A model generated the notes under the pieces. That model was not told the DNA's origin and searched no databases. It worked only from the letters and a program-made list of their open reading frames with translations. Below are positions 21,739 to 31,284 of a DNA stretch of 64,000 bases, piece by piece (within the stretch, counting starts at the first letter, position 1; each line of letters opens with the position of its first letter). Origin of the DNA: Tetragenococcus halophilus subsp. halophilus DSM 20339 (GTDB taxonomy: Bacteria; Bacillota; Bacilli; Lactobacillales; Enterococcaceae); the NCBI RefSeq assembly GCF_003841405.1, contig NZ_PXYA01000003.1, positions 496,001-560,000 on the forward strand, read 5' to 3'. The translations under genes and the position numbers were made by a program.

Positions 21739-21767
21739 ATTATATTATGACAAAGCTTGAATAGCAA
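21739..21767 (-). promoter_or_regulatory. Main promoter of the S10-spc-alpha operons
   Basis: On the minus strand TTGCTA (21767-21762), a 17-base spacer and a perfect TATAAT (21744-21739). It is the only strong promoter seen upstream of rpsJ. Confidence 0.85.
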
Positions 21768-21820
21768 GCTTTTTCTCCTATAAATTTTAACTTTCAAGAA
21801 AAGTTTTCAGTTTAGTTTTC

Positions 21821-21860
21821 AAAAAAATGCAGGAAGCATTCAAGCTCCCTACATTTTTTC
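21821..21860 (-). terminator. Terminator after the pyridoxine S-component gene
   Basis: A 16-bp arm (21859-21844) pairs with 21837-21822 apart from two G-U-type positions, loop ATTCAA in between, followed by a T run on the minus strand. Confidence 0.85.
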
Positions 21861-21871
21861 AGGATTTTTTA

Positions 21872-22399
21872 TTAAAGGATTGTAGCCAACGCTCTTTTTA
21901 AGGGAAAATATAAAAACGAAACTAATATTGCTGTTAACACAACATTAACTACAGTAGCAGGCAGGGAAAAGATTGCAGTAGTGAAAGCTGTCGGAAAATC
22001 CATTCCCAAATAAAGTTGTCGAACCATGTTTTTTATTTGCGTCATGATTAATTTTACTACTCCTGTGCCAGTCGCAATAATAATAATCTGCCAAATATGC
22101 GTGGGTTTTTTGTGATAAAGCAAGAACAAACCATAAGCTGTTGCACCTACAATAAAACTTTCTACTATAAAATAAGGCGCTTCTATAGCATAACCATTTA
22201 ACATATCAAAAATAGCAAAGCCCAATCCTCCAGCAAGCGATCCTTTGAAATAGCCTAAAAATAAAACTGCCAAAAGTAAGACTGCATTACCTAAATGAAC
22301 AAAAGCACCTGTAGGTAAAGGGATCTTAATCATCGTGCCAATAACTGTCAGTGCTGTAAAAAGGGCAATCATTACGACATGTCTAGTCGTTATTCTCAT
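21872..22399 (-). CDS. pdxU: ECF transporter S component, probably for vitamin B6
   Basis: 175 residues, about six membrane segments, a typical small ECF substrate-binding subunit (N-terminal RHVVMIALFTALTVIGT). It has no ATPase of its own and would use the EcfA1-A2-T module encoded at 4.8-7.2 kb. Substrate is inferred from context: it overlaps the pyridoxine kinase gene by 17 bp and lies opposite a MocR regulator of the PdxR type. A different S-component substrate cannot be excluded. Confidence 0.7.
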   Translation of the reverse strand: MRITTRHVVMIALFTALTVIGTMIKIPLPTGAFVHLGNAVLLLAVLFLGYFKGSLAGGLGFAIFDMLNGYAIEAPYFIVESFIVGATAYGLFLLYHKKPTHIWQIIIIATGTGVVKLIMTQIKNMVRQLYLGMDFPTAFTTAIFSLPATVVNVVLTAILVSFLYFPLKRALATIL

Positions 22400-23219
22400 C
22401 TGCTGCTACCATCCTTTTTTCTGCTTCATTATAAGCACCGTGCCAGATATGTCCAACATAGGGGTTGATTGACACCCCATGCTCAATTCCAGCAGCCACA
22501 AATGCCTTAGCTGTTTTACAAGCGTTAAAGACTGAGTAACCTTTAGCGATCCCGGCTGCAATGGCTGCAGCAAAAGTACATCCAGCACCATGGTTAAAAT
22601 CGGTTGCAAATAACGGTCCCTCAAGTACTTGATAATTTTTTCCATCATAGAAAACATCTAAGGCCTTATCAGAAGCCAGACGATGGCCACCTTTAACAAT
22701 AACGTTTTTTGCACCCATTTGATGAATGATTGATGCTGCCTTTTTCATGTCTTCGATATTTTCTAGATCCCCCAAACCAGATAAAATACCTGCTTCTTCT
22801 AAGTTAGGTGTAGCAATTAATGCTTGAGGAAGAAAATATTTTTTTATACCTTCCACACTTTTAGGCTGTAAAATTTGTGCAGTTCCTTTACAAGCAATTA
22901 CTGGGTCAATAACGACATTTTTGATTTGATAGAAATCGATATACCGACTAGCTAATGCTATGTTTTTCTCGTTACCCATCATTCCAGTTTTTATTACATC
23001 CATTGGATCACCGGCAAATACAGAGATTAACTGTTTTTCTAACATTTCTTCAGAAATAGAGGTTACCTCGTGGCTCCAGCCATTATCAGGATCCATGGTC
23101 ACAATAGAGGTTAAACTTGAAAAACCAAAAACGCCATATTCCTCAAATGTTTTCAAGTCAGCTTGAATACCTGCACCACCACTCGAATCAGAGCCAGCAA
23201 TTGTTAATACTTTTTCCAT
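22383..23219 (-). CDS. pdxK: Pyridoxine/pyridoxal kinase (ThiD-like PdxK)
   Basis: 278 residues, ribokinase-like fold. Motifs: TIAGSDSSGGAGIQADLKTF at the start and the anion hole with catalytic aspartate near FNHGAGCTFAAAIAAGIAKG. Gram-positive pyridoxine kinases resemble ThiD (hydroxymethylpyrimidine kinase), so a thiamine role is the alternative; the adjacent PdxR-like regulator favours vitamin B6 salvage. Start set at the ATG at 23219 behind AAGGATGTG; the longer frame lacks a ribosome site. Confidence 0.8.
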   Translation of the reverse strand: MEKVLTIAGSDSSGGAGIQADLKTFEEYGVFGFSSLTSIVTMDPDNGWSHEVTSISEEMLEKQLISVFAGDPMDVIKTGMMGNEKNIALASRYIDFYQIKNVVIDPVIACKGTAQILQPKSVEGIKKYFLPQALIATPNLEEAGILSGLGDLENIEDMKKAASIIHQMGAKNVIVKGGHRLASDKALDVFYDGKNYQVLEGPLFATDFNHGAGCTFAAAIAAGIAKGYSVFNACKTAKAFVAAGIEHGVSINPYVGHIWHGAYNEAEKRMVAADENND

Positions 23220-23312
23220 AATTTCACATCCTTTTTTATTTACCCTCGAGTATAGCATAGTTTCACTTGACGAAAAGAGCCAATTGGACTATTTTTAACT
23301 CATCCAATTTAG
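23220..23312. promoter_or_regulatory. Divergent pdxK/pdxR promoter region
   Basis: For pdxR: TTGACG (23267-23272), 17 bases, TATTTT (23290-23295). For pdxK on the minus strand the best match is TTGGCT with an 18-base spacer to TATGCT. CCAATT occurs twice in direct orientation (23280-23285 and 23304-23309), flanking the pdxR start region; MocR regulators usually bind direct repeats, so these are operator candidates. Confidence 0.55.
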
Positions 23313-23315
23313 AAG

Positions 23316-24776
23316 GTGATTATTATCTGGACAATCGACAAAACAAAAAAAGAGCCCTATTACCAACAACTGCTACGACAAATTATTGCTAGTATTCAGC
23401 AAACTGAGTTAACACCTGGGCAGCGTCTGCCATCTGAACGAAATTTAGCCCAAATTTTACAAGTAAATCGTTCAACAGTAGTACATGCCTTTGAAGAGTT
23501 AACTAGTTTAGGTTGGTTAGAGCGTAAACAAGGTAGTGGTACCCACGTAACGCATGGTCAATGGGGAAACCGACAATTCGCTATTTATCAGTGGAACGCT
23601 TTATTTTCTAGTCCACTATTAAAAGAAGATCCTTATATTACCCAAATCAAAAACCAAAAAGCTGCTAAAAAGAGTTTGGACCTTTACACAGGTGATTTAA
23701 GCAATGACTTGATTCCAGACTTTGAATTTCCCACTATGACATGGGATCAGATCATACACGAAGAAAGACAAATGACGCCTACAGGTTACATTCCTTTAAA
23801 AAAACAAATCACTAAACGCTTTTTTCCAGATGTTACAGGTTATGGACAAGATCTACTGATTACTTCTGGGTCTACCCAAGGTATTTTTTGGCTTATTCAA
23901 GTACTATTAAATCCAGGCGATACCATTGCTACCGAAGACCCTTCATTTTTATTTTCTTTACCTTTATTTGCTGCAAGAGGTGTTCATTTGAAAGGAGTTG
24001 TGCAAAATAAAGAAGGCATTGATTGCCAGGCTCTAGAAGAGTTGATTCAAAAAAAGAAAATAAAACTATTATATTTAAATCCGAATCATCAAAATCCAAC
24101 AGGAAATTCAATGTCTTTGAAGCGACGCAAAGAAGTTTTACAAATTTGCCAGAAATATCATCTACCTATTATTGAAGATGATGTCTTTCGTGAATTAAAT
24201 TTTGGCCAAGCACTTCCTTCTTTAAAATCTTTAGCTCCTAACCAAGTGATTTATTTAGGCTCTTTATCTAAAATTTTCAGTTCTTCAATAAAAATCGGTT
24301 GGTTATTTGCACCAAAGCCCTTGGTTAAAAGTTTAGCTGATGCAAAACAAGTCATGGATAATAAAACGGATTTATTACCACAACTTTTCGCCACAGCTGC
24401 TTTGTCACAATCTAACTATAAAACACAACAGCAACAACTAACGACCAATCTACATGATAGAAGTCAAGCCTTTACAGATACTTTACAAGCTTTTAGTCAA
24501 GACTGGCAATTCTTTCCTGTGAGTGGAGGGCTTTATTATTGGTTAAGTTGGCGACACCAAAAATTAACAAGAAATGACTGGCAAATGTTTCTACGAAATA
24601 ATTTACTCGTTGCCCCTTCTTTTTTATTTAGCAATCATACCTCCTCGATGCGAGTTAACTATACTCCTTTAGATGACAAAGAACGGTTAATTTTTAAACA
24701 AAAACTAACCTTAATTACAGAGCATTTGAAAAAAATGGTTAGAATATTTTATGTATATACTAAGGAATGCTTTTGA
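23316..24776 (+). CDS. pdxR: MocR-family (GntR plus aminotransferase fold) regulator, PdxR-like
   Basis: 486 residues from the first permissible codon. N-terminal GntR winged helix (about 10-80, LPSERNLAQILQVNRSTVV) joined to a fold-type-I aminotransferase domain with the PLP lysine in YLGSLSKIFSS and the NPNHQNPTGN loop. MocR proteins sense PLP; divergent placement to a pyridoxine kinase and S component supports control of vitamin B6 uptake and salvage. The start is odd. The only standard codon is a GTG at 23316 buried in the ribosome site AGAAGGTGAT; alignment with relatives (which begin M-W-T-I-D) would put the start at an ATC at 23325. Confidence 0.85.
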   Translation: MIIIWTIDKTKKEPYYQQLLRQIIASIQQTELTPGQRLPSERNLAQILQVNRSTVVHAFEELTSLGWLERKQGSGTHVTHGQWGNRQFAIYQWNALFSSPLLKEDPYITQIKNQKAAKKSLDLYTGDLSNDLIPDFEFPTMTWDQIIHEERQMTPTGYIPLKKQITKRFFPDVTGYGQDLLITSGSTQGIFWLIQVLLNPGDTIATEDPSFLFSLPLFAARGVHLKGVVQNKEGIDCQALEELIQKKKIKLLYLNPNHQNPTGNSMSLKRRKEVLQICQKYHLPIIEDDVFRELNFGQALPSLKSLAPNQVIYLGSLSKIFSSSIKIGWLFAPKPLVKSLADAKQVMDNKTDLLPQLFATAALSQSNYKTQQQQLTTNLHDRSQAFTDTLQAFSQDWQFFPVSGGLYYWLSWRHQKLTRNDWQMFLRNNLLVAPSFLFSNHTSSMRVNYTPLDDKERLIFKQKLTLITEHLKKMVRIFYVYTKECF

Positions 24777-24931
24777 CCCTTACTTCGTCTGACTCAGGGT
24801 CAATATTTTGCTATTTGGTCCTTACTGTCGCTAAGTTTGGGCCAATAACTTTATTTGTGGTCCTTCTTTTAACTGACGTAAGTCCAATTACCTTGCCAAT
24901 GGCCCTTACTTTGTCTGACTTAGGGCCAACA
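24773..24931. repeat. Four tandem 42-bp repeats, each a hairpin
   Basis: Units start with TGACCC at 24774, TGGTCC at 24816, TGGTCC at 24858 and TGGCCC at 24900: exactly 42 bases apart. Three of the four units read roughly TTGGCCCTTACT, then 10-15 bases, then AGGGCCAA, so they can form hairpins; unit three is decayed. The phase of 14 codons gives a degenerate 14-residue repeat if read in frame from an ATG at 24767, but that ATG has no proper ribosome site. Lies between the pdxR stop and the tuf terminator. Confidence 0.8.
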
Positions 24932-24961
24932 AGCTCCTTTATAACCTTTCTTTTTCATAAC

Positions 24962-25008
24962 AAAAAAACTTCCCAAAAAGCGAATAAACGCTTTTGGGAA
25001 GTTTTTTT
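24962..25008. terminator. Terminator of tuf
   Basis: AAAAAACTTCCCAAAAAGCG pairs with CGCTTTTGGGAAGTTTTTTT with a single bulged A. Symmetric A/T flanks make it usable from both strands. Confidence 0.9.
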
Positions 25009-25027
25009 ATCTCTAAGCTAAATAGAG

Positions 25028-26215
25028 TTATTTTTCAATGTTAGAAACAACGCCTGAACCAACAGTATGTCCGCCTTCACGAATTGAAAAACGAGTGCCG
25101 TTTTCAATAGCAACAGGGTGAATTAATTCAACTTCCATTGCTACGTTATCACCTGGCATAACCATTTCAGTACCTTCTGGCAATTCAATGACACCAGTGA
25201 TGTCAGTTGTACGGAAGTAAAATTGTGGGCGATAGTTTGAGAAGAATGGAGTATGACGTCCGCCTTCTTCTTTTGTTAATACATAAACTTCAGCTGAGAA
25301 TTTTGTATGTGGTGTGATTGTGCCTGGTTTAGCCAACACTTGACCACGTTCGATATCATCACGAGAAACACCACGCAATAATGTACCGATGTTATCGCCA
25401 GCTTCAGCGTAATCCAACAATTTACGGAACATTTCTACACCCGTAACAGTTGTCTTTTTAACATTTTCATGAATACCGATGATATCAACTTCATCACCGA
25501 CTTTAATAGTTCCACGTTCAACACGACCTGTAGCAACAGTTCCACGACCAGTGATTGAGAAAACATCTTCAATCGGCATCATGAACGGTTTGTCATGGTC
25601 ACGTTCAGGAGTTGGGATGAAATCATCTACAGCTGCCATTAAGTCTAAGACTTTTTGTTCATATTCTTCGTCGCCTTCTAAAGCTTTCAAAGCTGAACCA
25701 GAAATAACAGGAGTATCATCACCTGGGAAGTCGTATTCAGTTAATAGATCACGTACTTCCATTTCAACTAATTCAAGTAATTCTTCATCGTCAACCATAT
25801 CCATTTTGTTTAAGAATACAACGATGTATGGTACACCAACGTTACGTGACAATAGGATATGTTCACGAGTTTGTGGCATTGGGCCGTCAGCTGCAGACAC
25901 TACCAAGATAGCGCCGTCCATTTGTGCAGCACCAGTGATCATGTTTTTAACATAGTCCGCGTGTCCTGGTGCGTCAATGTGAGCATAGTGACGGTTTTCT
26001 GTTTCATATTCAACGTGAGATGTATTAATAGTGATTCCACGTTCTTTTTCTTCTGGAGCTCTATCAATTGTATCAAAGCTTGAAGCTTCGCCTAATCCGT
26101 TTTTAGCTAAAACAGTTGTAATTGCAGCTGTTAAAGTTGTTTTACCATGGTCAACGTGGCCGATAGTACCAATGTTAACATGTGGTTTAGAACGATCGTA
26201 TTTTTCTTTTGCCAT
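25028..26215 (-). CDS. tuf: Elongation factor Tu
   Basis: 395 residues; GTPase that brings aminoacyl-tRNA to the ribosome. G1 [10 protein letters not shown]3 DAPGHADY, G4 NKMD and domains 2-3 intact. Last gene of the str operon, 150 bases after fusA, so it may have its own promoter in that gap. Confidence 0.98.
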   Translation of the reverse strand: MAKEKYDRSKPHVNIGTIGHVDHGKTTLTAAITTVLAKNGLGEASSFDTIDRAPEEKERGITINTSHVEYETENRHYAHIDAPGHADYVKNMITGAAQMDGAILVVSAADGPMPQTREHILLSRNVGVPYIVVFLNKMDMVDDEELLELVEMEVRDLLTEYDFPGDDTPVISGSALKALEGDEEYEQKVLDLMAAVDDFIPTPERDHDKPFMMPIEDVFSITGRGTVATGRVERGTIKVGDEVDIIGIHENVKKTTVTGVEMFRKLLDYAEAGDNIGTLLRGVSRDDIERGQVLAKPGTITPHTKFSAEVYVLTKEEGGRHTPFFSNYRPQFYFRTTDITGVIELPEGTEMVMPGDNVAMEVELIHPVAIENGTRFSIREGGHTVGSGVVSNIEK

Positions 26216-26365
26216 TTTTAAATGTTCCTCCTAAATTACATTTTTTTATATTTGATAGGTAGAAAATCATCACTGAATTTCCACCCACCTTATTGTAACC
26301 AATTGTACACGAAATACAACAAAAAATATAGTATTTGTGGCATTTCATTTCAATATTTATTAAGT

Positions 26366-28450
26366 TTATTCAGCATTTCCGCCGTTTTTCTTAATAATTT
26401 CAGCTTGAATAGATTTTGGTACAGCTTCATAGTGATCAAATGTCATCATGAAAGTACCGCGACCTTGTGTTGCTGAACGTAGCGTTGTTGCATAGCCAAA
26501 CATTTCATCTAATGGAACAAACGCATTTACAGTTTGTGCATTACCGTGAGCATCCATTCCTTCAACACGACCACGACGAGCTGTAACATGTCCCATAATA
26601 TCACCTAGATATTCTTCAGGGATACTAATTGTTACTTTCATCATCGGTTCAAGAATAACTGGATCTGCCTTTTTCGCAGCTTCACGTAGAGACATTGAAG
26701 CCGCAATACGGAAGGCTGTTTCATTAGAGTCGACGTCATGGTAAGAACCATCAAACAGTTCTGCCTTTACGTCAACTAATGGATAACCAGCTAACACACC
26801 ATTTTCCATGGCGTCTTCCAGTCCTTTTTGTACTGCAGGTATATAGTCACGAGGGACAACCCCACCAACAATGGAGTTTTTAAATTCGAATCCTGCTCCT
26901 TCTTCGTTTGGAGTAAATTCAACCCATACGTGACCGTATTGACCTCTACCACCAGATTGGCGGATAAATTTCCCTTCAGCTTTAGTTGATGAACGGAAAG
27001 TTTCACGATAAGAAACTTGTGGTGCACCAATATTGGCATCCACTTTAAATTCAGTCTTCATACGGTCAATAAGAACGTCTAATTGAAGTTCACCCATACC
27101 AGCAATTACAGTTTCGCCAGTTTCAGCGTTGGTTTCCACTTTAAAAGATGGGTCTTCTTCTGCAAGTTTTTGTAGTGCTACGCTCATTTTATCTTGGTCA
27201 GCTTTTGACTTAGGTTCAACAGCAACTTGAATTACTGGTTCAGGGAAGTTGATAGTTTCCAAAATAACTGGATTTTTCTCATCACAAAGGGTATCCCCTG
27301 TTGTAGTGTTCTTCAAGCCTACAGCAGCTGCAATGTCACCTGAATAAACCTTATCGATCTCAGAACGAGAATTGGCATGCATTTGCAAAATACGACCAAT
27401 TCGTTCACGTGAACCCTTAGTAGCATTCAATACATAAGAACCTGTATCCAACACACCTGAATAAACACGGAAGAAAGTTAAGCGGCCAACATAAGGGTCT
27501 GACATAACTTTAAAAGCAAGTGATGAAAAAGGCTCACTATCATCAGCAGGATGTTCAGTTTCTTCATCTGTTTTCGGATCGATCCCTTTAATTGGGGGAA
27601 CGTCGGTTGGAGAAGGCAAGTAATCAATTACTGCATCCAACATCATTTGAACACCTTTGTTTTTAAATGCAGAACCACATAATACTGGGTAAAATTCAAC
27701 AGATAATGTTGCTTTACGAATACCTGCTTGTAACTCTTCAGGTGTAATTTCTTCACCTTCCAAGTATTTCATCATGATATCTTCATCAAAATCAGCTACA
27801 GATTCTACCAAATTATTATGCCATTCTTGAGCTGTTTCTTTATATTCATCTGGGATTTCAGTTTCTTCGAAAGTAGTCCCTAAATCATCTTTATAAAATT
27901 CAGCTTTCATCTTCACAAGGTCGATGATACCTTCAAAGTTATCTTCAGCACCAATTGGCAATTGGATAGGTTGTGCATTAGCTTCTAAACGATCATGCAA
28001 TGATCGGACAGAATATAAGAAATCTGCGCCAACCTTATCCATTTTATTACAGAATACAATACGAGGTACTTGATATTCTGTTGCTTGACGCCAAACTGTT
28101 TCAGTTTGTGGTTCAACACCTGATTGTGAGTCCAAGACAGTAACTGAACCGTCTAGCACACGCAATGAACGTTGCACTTCAATTGTAAAGTCCACGTGTC
28201 CAGGTGTGTCAATGATATTCACACGATGATCTCTCCAGTGTGCTGTGGTAGCAGCAGAGGTAATCGTAATACCACGATCTTGTTCTTGGCTCATCCAGTC
28301 CATTTGAGAAGCACCTTCGTGCGTTTCTCCGATTTTATGGATACGACCTGTATAGTACAAGACACGTTCAGTTGTTGTCGTTTTACCAGCATCGACGTGT
28401 GCTACGATACCGATATTACGAGTTTTTTCTAACGGAAATTCTCTTGCCAT
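26366..28450 (-). CDS. fusA: Elongation factor G
   Basis: 694 residues; translocase GTPase. G1 [10 protein letters not shown]3 DTPGHVDF, G4 NKMDKVGAD, then domains II-V (domain IV contains [13 protein letters not shown]). Regular length; no truncation. Confidence 0.98.
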   Translation of the reverse strand: MAREFPLEKTRNIGIVAHVDAGKTTTTERVLYYTGRIHKIGETHEGASQMDWMSQEQDRGITITSAATTAHWRDHRVNIIDTPGHVDFTIEVQRSLRVLDGSVTVLDSQSGVEPQTETVWRQATEYQVPRIVFCNKMDKVGADFLYSVRSLHDRLEANAQPIQLPIGAEDNFEGIIDLVKMKAEFYKDDLGTTFEETEIPDEYKETAQEWHNNLVESVADFDEDIMMKYLEGEEITPEELQAGIRKATLSVEFYPVLCGSAFKNKGVQMMLDAVIDYLPSPTDVPPIKGIDPKTDEETEHPADDSEPFSSLAFKVMSDPYVGRLTFFRVYSGVLDTGSYVLNATKGSRERIGRILQMHANSRSEIDKVYSGDIAAAVGLKNTTTGDTLCDEKNPVILETINFPEPVIQVAVEPKSKADQDKMSVALQKLAEEDPSFKVETNAETGETVIAGMGELQLDVLIDRMKTEFKVDANIGAPQVSYRETFRSSTKAEGKFIRQSGGRGQYGHVWVEFTPNEEGAGFEFKNSIVGGVVPRDYIPAVQKGLEDAMENGVLAGYPLVDVKAELFDGSYHDVDSNETAFRIAASMSLREAAKKADPVILEPMMKVTISIPEEYLGDIMGHVTARRGRVEGMDAHGNAQTVNAFVPLDEMFGYATTLRSATQGRGTFMMTFDHYEAVPKSIQAEIIKKNGGNAE

Positions 28451-28527
28451 TTCTAGCTTGTTCTCCTCTCAACTTTTAACTTTTTGCTATGGTTATACCT
28501 TTTACCAACAATAAAGAAGCGAGGGAC

Positions 28528-28998
28528 TTACCAGCGATAGTGAGCAAATGCTCGGTTTGATTCTGCCATCTTATGTGTATCTTCACGTCTTTTGACAGAT
28601 CCGCCAGTATTGTTAGCTGCGTCCATGATTTCTTTAGCTAACCGCTCTTCCATAGAGTGTTCTCCACGCAAACGCGCATAATTTACCATCCAGCGAAGAC
28701 CTAAAGTCGTACGACGTTCAGGACGTACTTCAACTGGCACTTGGTAGTTAGAACCTCCTACACGACGAGCTTTCACTTCTAAAACAGGCATAATGTTTTT
28801 CATTGCTTGTTCGAAAACTTCTAATGGTTCATTACCTGTAGTTTCTTTAATATTATCGAATGCGTTATAAATGATATTTGTGGCAGTACCACGTTTACCA
28901 TCGATCATTACTCGGTTGATCAAACGTGTCACTAATTTCGAATTATATATAGGGTCTGGTAAAACGTCACGTTTTGCTACAGCACCTTTACGAGACAT
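28528..28998 (-). CDS. rpsG: 30S ribosomal protein uS7
   Basis: 156 residues beginning [18 protein letters not shown]; nucleates assembly of the 30S head. Complete, ending AFAHYRW. Confidence 0.98.
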   Translation of the reverse strand: MSRKGAVAKRDVLPDPIYNSKLVTRLINRVMIDGKRGTATNIIYNAFDNIKETTGNEPLEVFEQAMKNIMPVLEVKARRVGGSNYQVPVEVRPERRTTLGLRWMVNYARLRGEHSMEERLAKEIMDAANNTGGSVKRREDTHKMAESNRAFAHYRW

Positions 28999-29039
28999 AC
29001 GTAATTCCTCCTTTCAAAAATTGGTCAGTATATTTATTA

Positions 29040-29453
29040 TTATTCTTTTGGCTTCTTCGTTCCGTATTTAGAACGTGATTTTCTACGGTCGTTAACGCCC
29101 GCAGTATCCAAAGCACCACGTACAATATGATAACGTACCCCTGGCAAGTCTTTTACACGACCACCGCGGATTAATACCACACTGTGTTCTTGCAAGTTAT
29201 GACCCATACCTGGGATATAAGCTGTTACTTCAATTAAGTTTGACAAACGTACACGAGCATATTTACGCAAAGCAGAGTTAGGTTTTTTAGGAGTCATAGT
29301 TCCAACACGCATTGCTACTCCACGTTTTTGCGGAGAATATACAGTCGTCGGTTTCTTTCTTAAACTGTTATATCCTTTATTCAAAGCTGGTGAATCTGTT
29401 TGACTAGTTCTCGATTTACGAGGTTTACGTACTAATTGATTAATTGTAGGCAT
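29040..29453 (-). CDS. rpsL: 30S ribosomal protein uS12
   Basis: 137 residues; decoding-centre protein. The two streptomycin-relevant lysines are present in [11 protein letters not shown] and [11 protein letters not shown], so the protein looks streptomycin-sensitive. First gene of the str operon. Confidence 0.98.
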   Translation of the reverse strand: MPTINQLVRKPRKSRTSQTDSPALNKGYNSLRKKPTTVYSPQKRGVAMRVGTMTPKKPNSALRKYARVRLSNLIEVTAYIPGMGHNLQEHSVVLIRGGRVKDLPGVRYHIVRGALDTAGVNDRRKSRSKYGTKKPKE

Positions 29454-29610
29454 TGTTTATTTTCCCTCCTTTAATTTGCTTTATAGTTCCACACATCCAG
29501 GTGGTTCTTTTTTTGCGATAAAAAAGAATGCACAATTTAATCTGCATACTTTATCAGATGTACTTATACAGTCAGCATGTCTCATCCAAAAGACCTGTTT
29601 ATAAAGCACC
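29454..29610 (-). promoter_or_regulatory. Long 5' leader of the str operon
   Basis: About 155 untranslated bases lie between the promoter and rpsL. They contain a hairpin with TTCTTTTTT and AAAAAAGAA arms (near 29507-29530). No other gene or motif was recognised. Confidence 0.5.
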
Positions 29611-29616
29611 TTTGAA

Positions 29617-29645
29617 AGAATACCACGCATTTCACGGCTTGTCAA
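29617..29645 (-). promoter_or_regulatory. str operon promoter
   Basis: On the minus strand TTGACA, a 17-base spacer and TATTCT. Confidence 0.8.
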
Positions 29646-29705
29646 CATTTTCCATCCTTTTTTATTAGCTATTTTTATAGAACGCTATCATTTTTAAAAT
29701 TTAGG

Positions 29706-29714
29706 TGATATAAT
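29706..29714 (+). promoter_or_regulatory. rpiA extended -10 promoter
   Basis: TGATATAAT: a perfect TATAAT with an extended TG element. The -35 position (TATCAT, 17 bases upstream) is poor, as expected for extended -10 promoters. Confidence 0.65.
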
Positions 29715-29755
29715 GGATAGTAAATGAGCTTACAAAAAATGTGGGAGTGATAAAC

Positions 29756-30430
29756 GTGAACGTAAAAGAAACTGTCGGTATTAAAGCAGCTAGTTATGTT
29801 AAAGATGGGATGATCGTAGGTCTTGGCACTGGATCTACTGCTTATTATATGATCAAAGAGATTGGTCGGAAAGTAAAAGAAGAAAAACTTAATGTTATTG
29901 GCGTTCCCACCTCTACTACTTCAAAAAAACAAGCAGAAGAAATCGGCGTACCCATCAAATCAATCGATGAAGTTGAAAAGGTGGATATAATCATCGATGG
30001 CGCTGACGAAATAAGCGCTGATTATCAGGGGTTAAAAGGCGGAGGCGCTGCCTTACTTTTTGAAAAAATCGTCGCTACTTACACAGAACAAGTCATTTGG
30101 ATCGTTGATGAGTCAAAAATGGTAGATAAATTAGGCAACTTTCCATTACCGGTAGAAGTCATTCCTTATGGTCAGCAGCAACTATTTCATTTGTTCGAAA
30201 AAAAGGGCTATGAACCTAGTTTTCGTATGGACAAAGATCAATTAAAGGTAACCGATAGTGGCCATTCAATCATCGATCTTCATTTAAAAAAAATCGATGA
30301 TCCTGAAAAATTAGCTAAGGAGTTGGACAAAACAGTCGGCGTAGTGGAACATGGTTTATTCTTGAATATGGTAAATACAGTGATTATCGGTAAAGAAGAT
30401 GGTGCAAAGCTTATTTCTGCTATTCGTTAA
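29756..30430 (+). CDS. rpiA: Ribose-5-phosphate isomerase A
   Basis: Interconverts ribose-5-phosphate and ribulose-5-phosphate in the pentose phosphate pathway. 224 residues with GLGTGSTAYYMI, DGADEI and KGGGAALLFEKI motifs. Start set at the GTG at 29756, eight bases behind GGGAG; an earlier in-frame GTG lies within that site's upstream part. Also a sink for ribose-5-phosphate made from nucleosides. Confidence 0.94.
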   Translation: MNVKETVGIKAASYVKDGMIVGLGTGSTAYYMIKEIGRKVKEEKLNVIGVPTSTTSKKQAEEIGVPIKSIDEVEKVDIIIDGADEISADYQGLKGGGAALLFEKIVATYTEQVIWIVDESKMVDKLGNFPLPVEVIPYGQQQLFHLFEKKGYEPSFRMDKDQLKVTDSGHSIIDLHLKKIDDPEKLAKELDKTVGVVEHGLFLNMVNTVIIGKEDGAKLISAIR

Positions 30431-30564
30431 ATATAGAATGTTCACTGTATATTTATTTTGTTTTCATGTGGCTTTGGGAATCTAATGGAAAAAATAACTA
30501 AAAACGTGTATAATGGAATCGGAATGAAAATTTCAGTAATTAAATGATTAAAGGAGATTTTTTT

Positions 30565-31233
30565 ATGCCAAAATTAATTTTTGCACGTCACGGAAAAAGT
30601 GAATGGAATAAAGCAGATAAGTTCACTGGTTGGGTCGACGTAGACTTGGCGCCAGAAGGTGTAGAAGAAGCAAAAGATGCCGGTCAAAAACTTAAAGAAG
30701 CGGGCATTGAATTTGATATTGCTTATACTTCTGTTTTAACTCGCGCAATTAAAACTTGCCACTATATTTTAGAAGAAACCGACCAATTATGGGTACCAGA
30801 AGTAAAATCTTGGCGCTTGAACGAACGTCACTATGGCGCTTTACAAGGTTTAAACAAACAAAATACGCGTGATAAATACGGTGACGAACAAGTCCATATT
30901 TGGCGTCGTTCTTATGATACGTTGCCTCCATTAACAGACCCTGAACCTGATCGTCGTTATGCTGATCTAGACCCAAGAACAATTCCTGGTGGCGAAAACT
31001 TGAAAGTTACGCTTGAACGTGCTTTGCCATTTTGGGAAGATCAAATCGCTCCTGCATTGCGCGAAGGAAAAACTGTTTTAGTTGCAGCACACGGCAATTC
31101 CTTACGGGCTTTAGCAAAACATATCGAAGGAATTTCTGATGATGACATTATGGATCTTGAAATTCCAACCGGAAAACCAAGCGTTTATGAATTAAACGAC
31201 GACCTAACAGTCAAAGAAAAATATTATTTATAA
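30565..31233 (+). CDS. gpmA: 2,3-bisphosphoglycerate-dependent phosphoglycerate mutase
   Basis: Glycolytic interconversion of 3- and 2-phosphoglycerate. 222 residues, phosphohistidine motif ARHGKSEWN (His near residue 9), and the second catalytic histidine in [11 protein letters not shown]. Start set at [10 protein letters not shown] behind AAAGGAG; the ATG 21 bases upstream precedes that site. A TATAAT at 30509-30514 is the probable -10. Confidence 0.96.
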   Translation: MPKLIFARHGKSEWNKADKFTGWVDVDLAPEGVEEAKDAGQKLKEAGIEFDIAYTSVLTRAIKTCHYILEETDQLWVPEVKSWRLNERHYGALQGLNKQNTRDKYGDEQVHIWRRSYDTLPPLTDPEPDRRYADLDPRTIPGGENLKVTLERALPFWEDQIAPALREGKTVLVAAHGNSLRALAKHIEGISDDDIMDLEIPTGKPSVYELNDDLTVKEKYYL

Positions 31234-31240
31234 TAATATG

Positions 31241-31283
31241 TAAAAAATTTCGCAGGAAACGTCATTTTCCCTGCGAATTTTTT
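31241..31283. terminator. Terminator of gpmA, edge interrupted by an IS insertion
   Basis: AAAAAATTTCGCAGG and CCCTGCGAATTTTTT form a stem with T and A flanks. An ISL3 element is inserted directly behind the final T run, so the stem survives on the gpmA side only. Confidence 0.88.
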
Positions 31284-31284
31284 A

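Noticed and set aside
24773-24931. CRISPR array
   Set aside because: Repeats are tandem and imperfect with only about 11 bases between hairpin units, not regular unique spacers; no cas genes nearby.
24767-25021. 84-codon plus-strand ORF across the 42-bp repeats
   Set aside because: The ATG directly abuts its only AAGGA, leaving no spacing; the last third is terminator sequence read as protein. Treated as a repeat, not a gene.
25479-25955. 158-codon plus-strand ORF opposite tuf
   Set aside because: Serine/threonine-rich shadow of tuf; no initiation signals.
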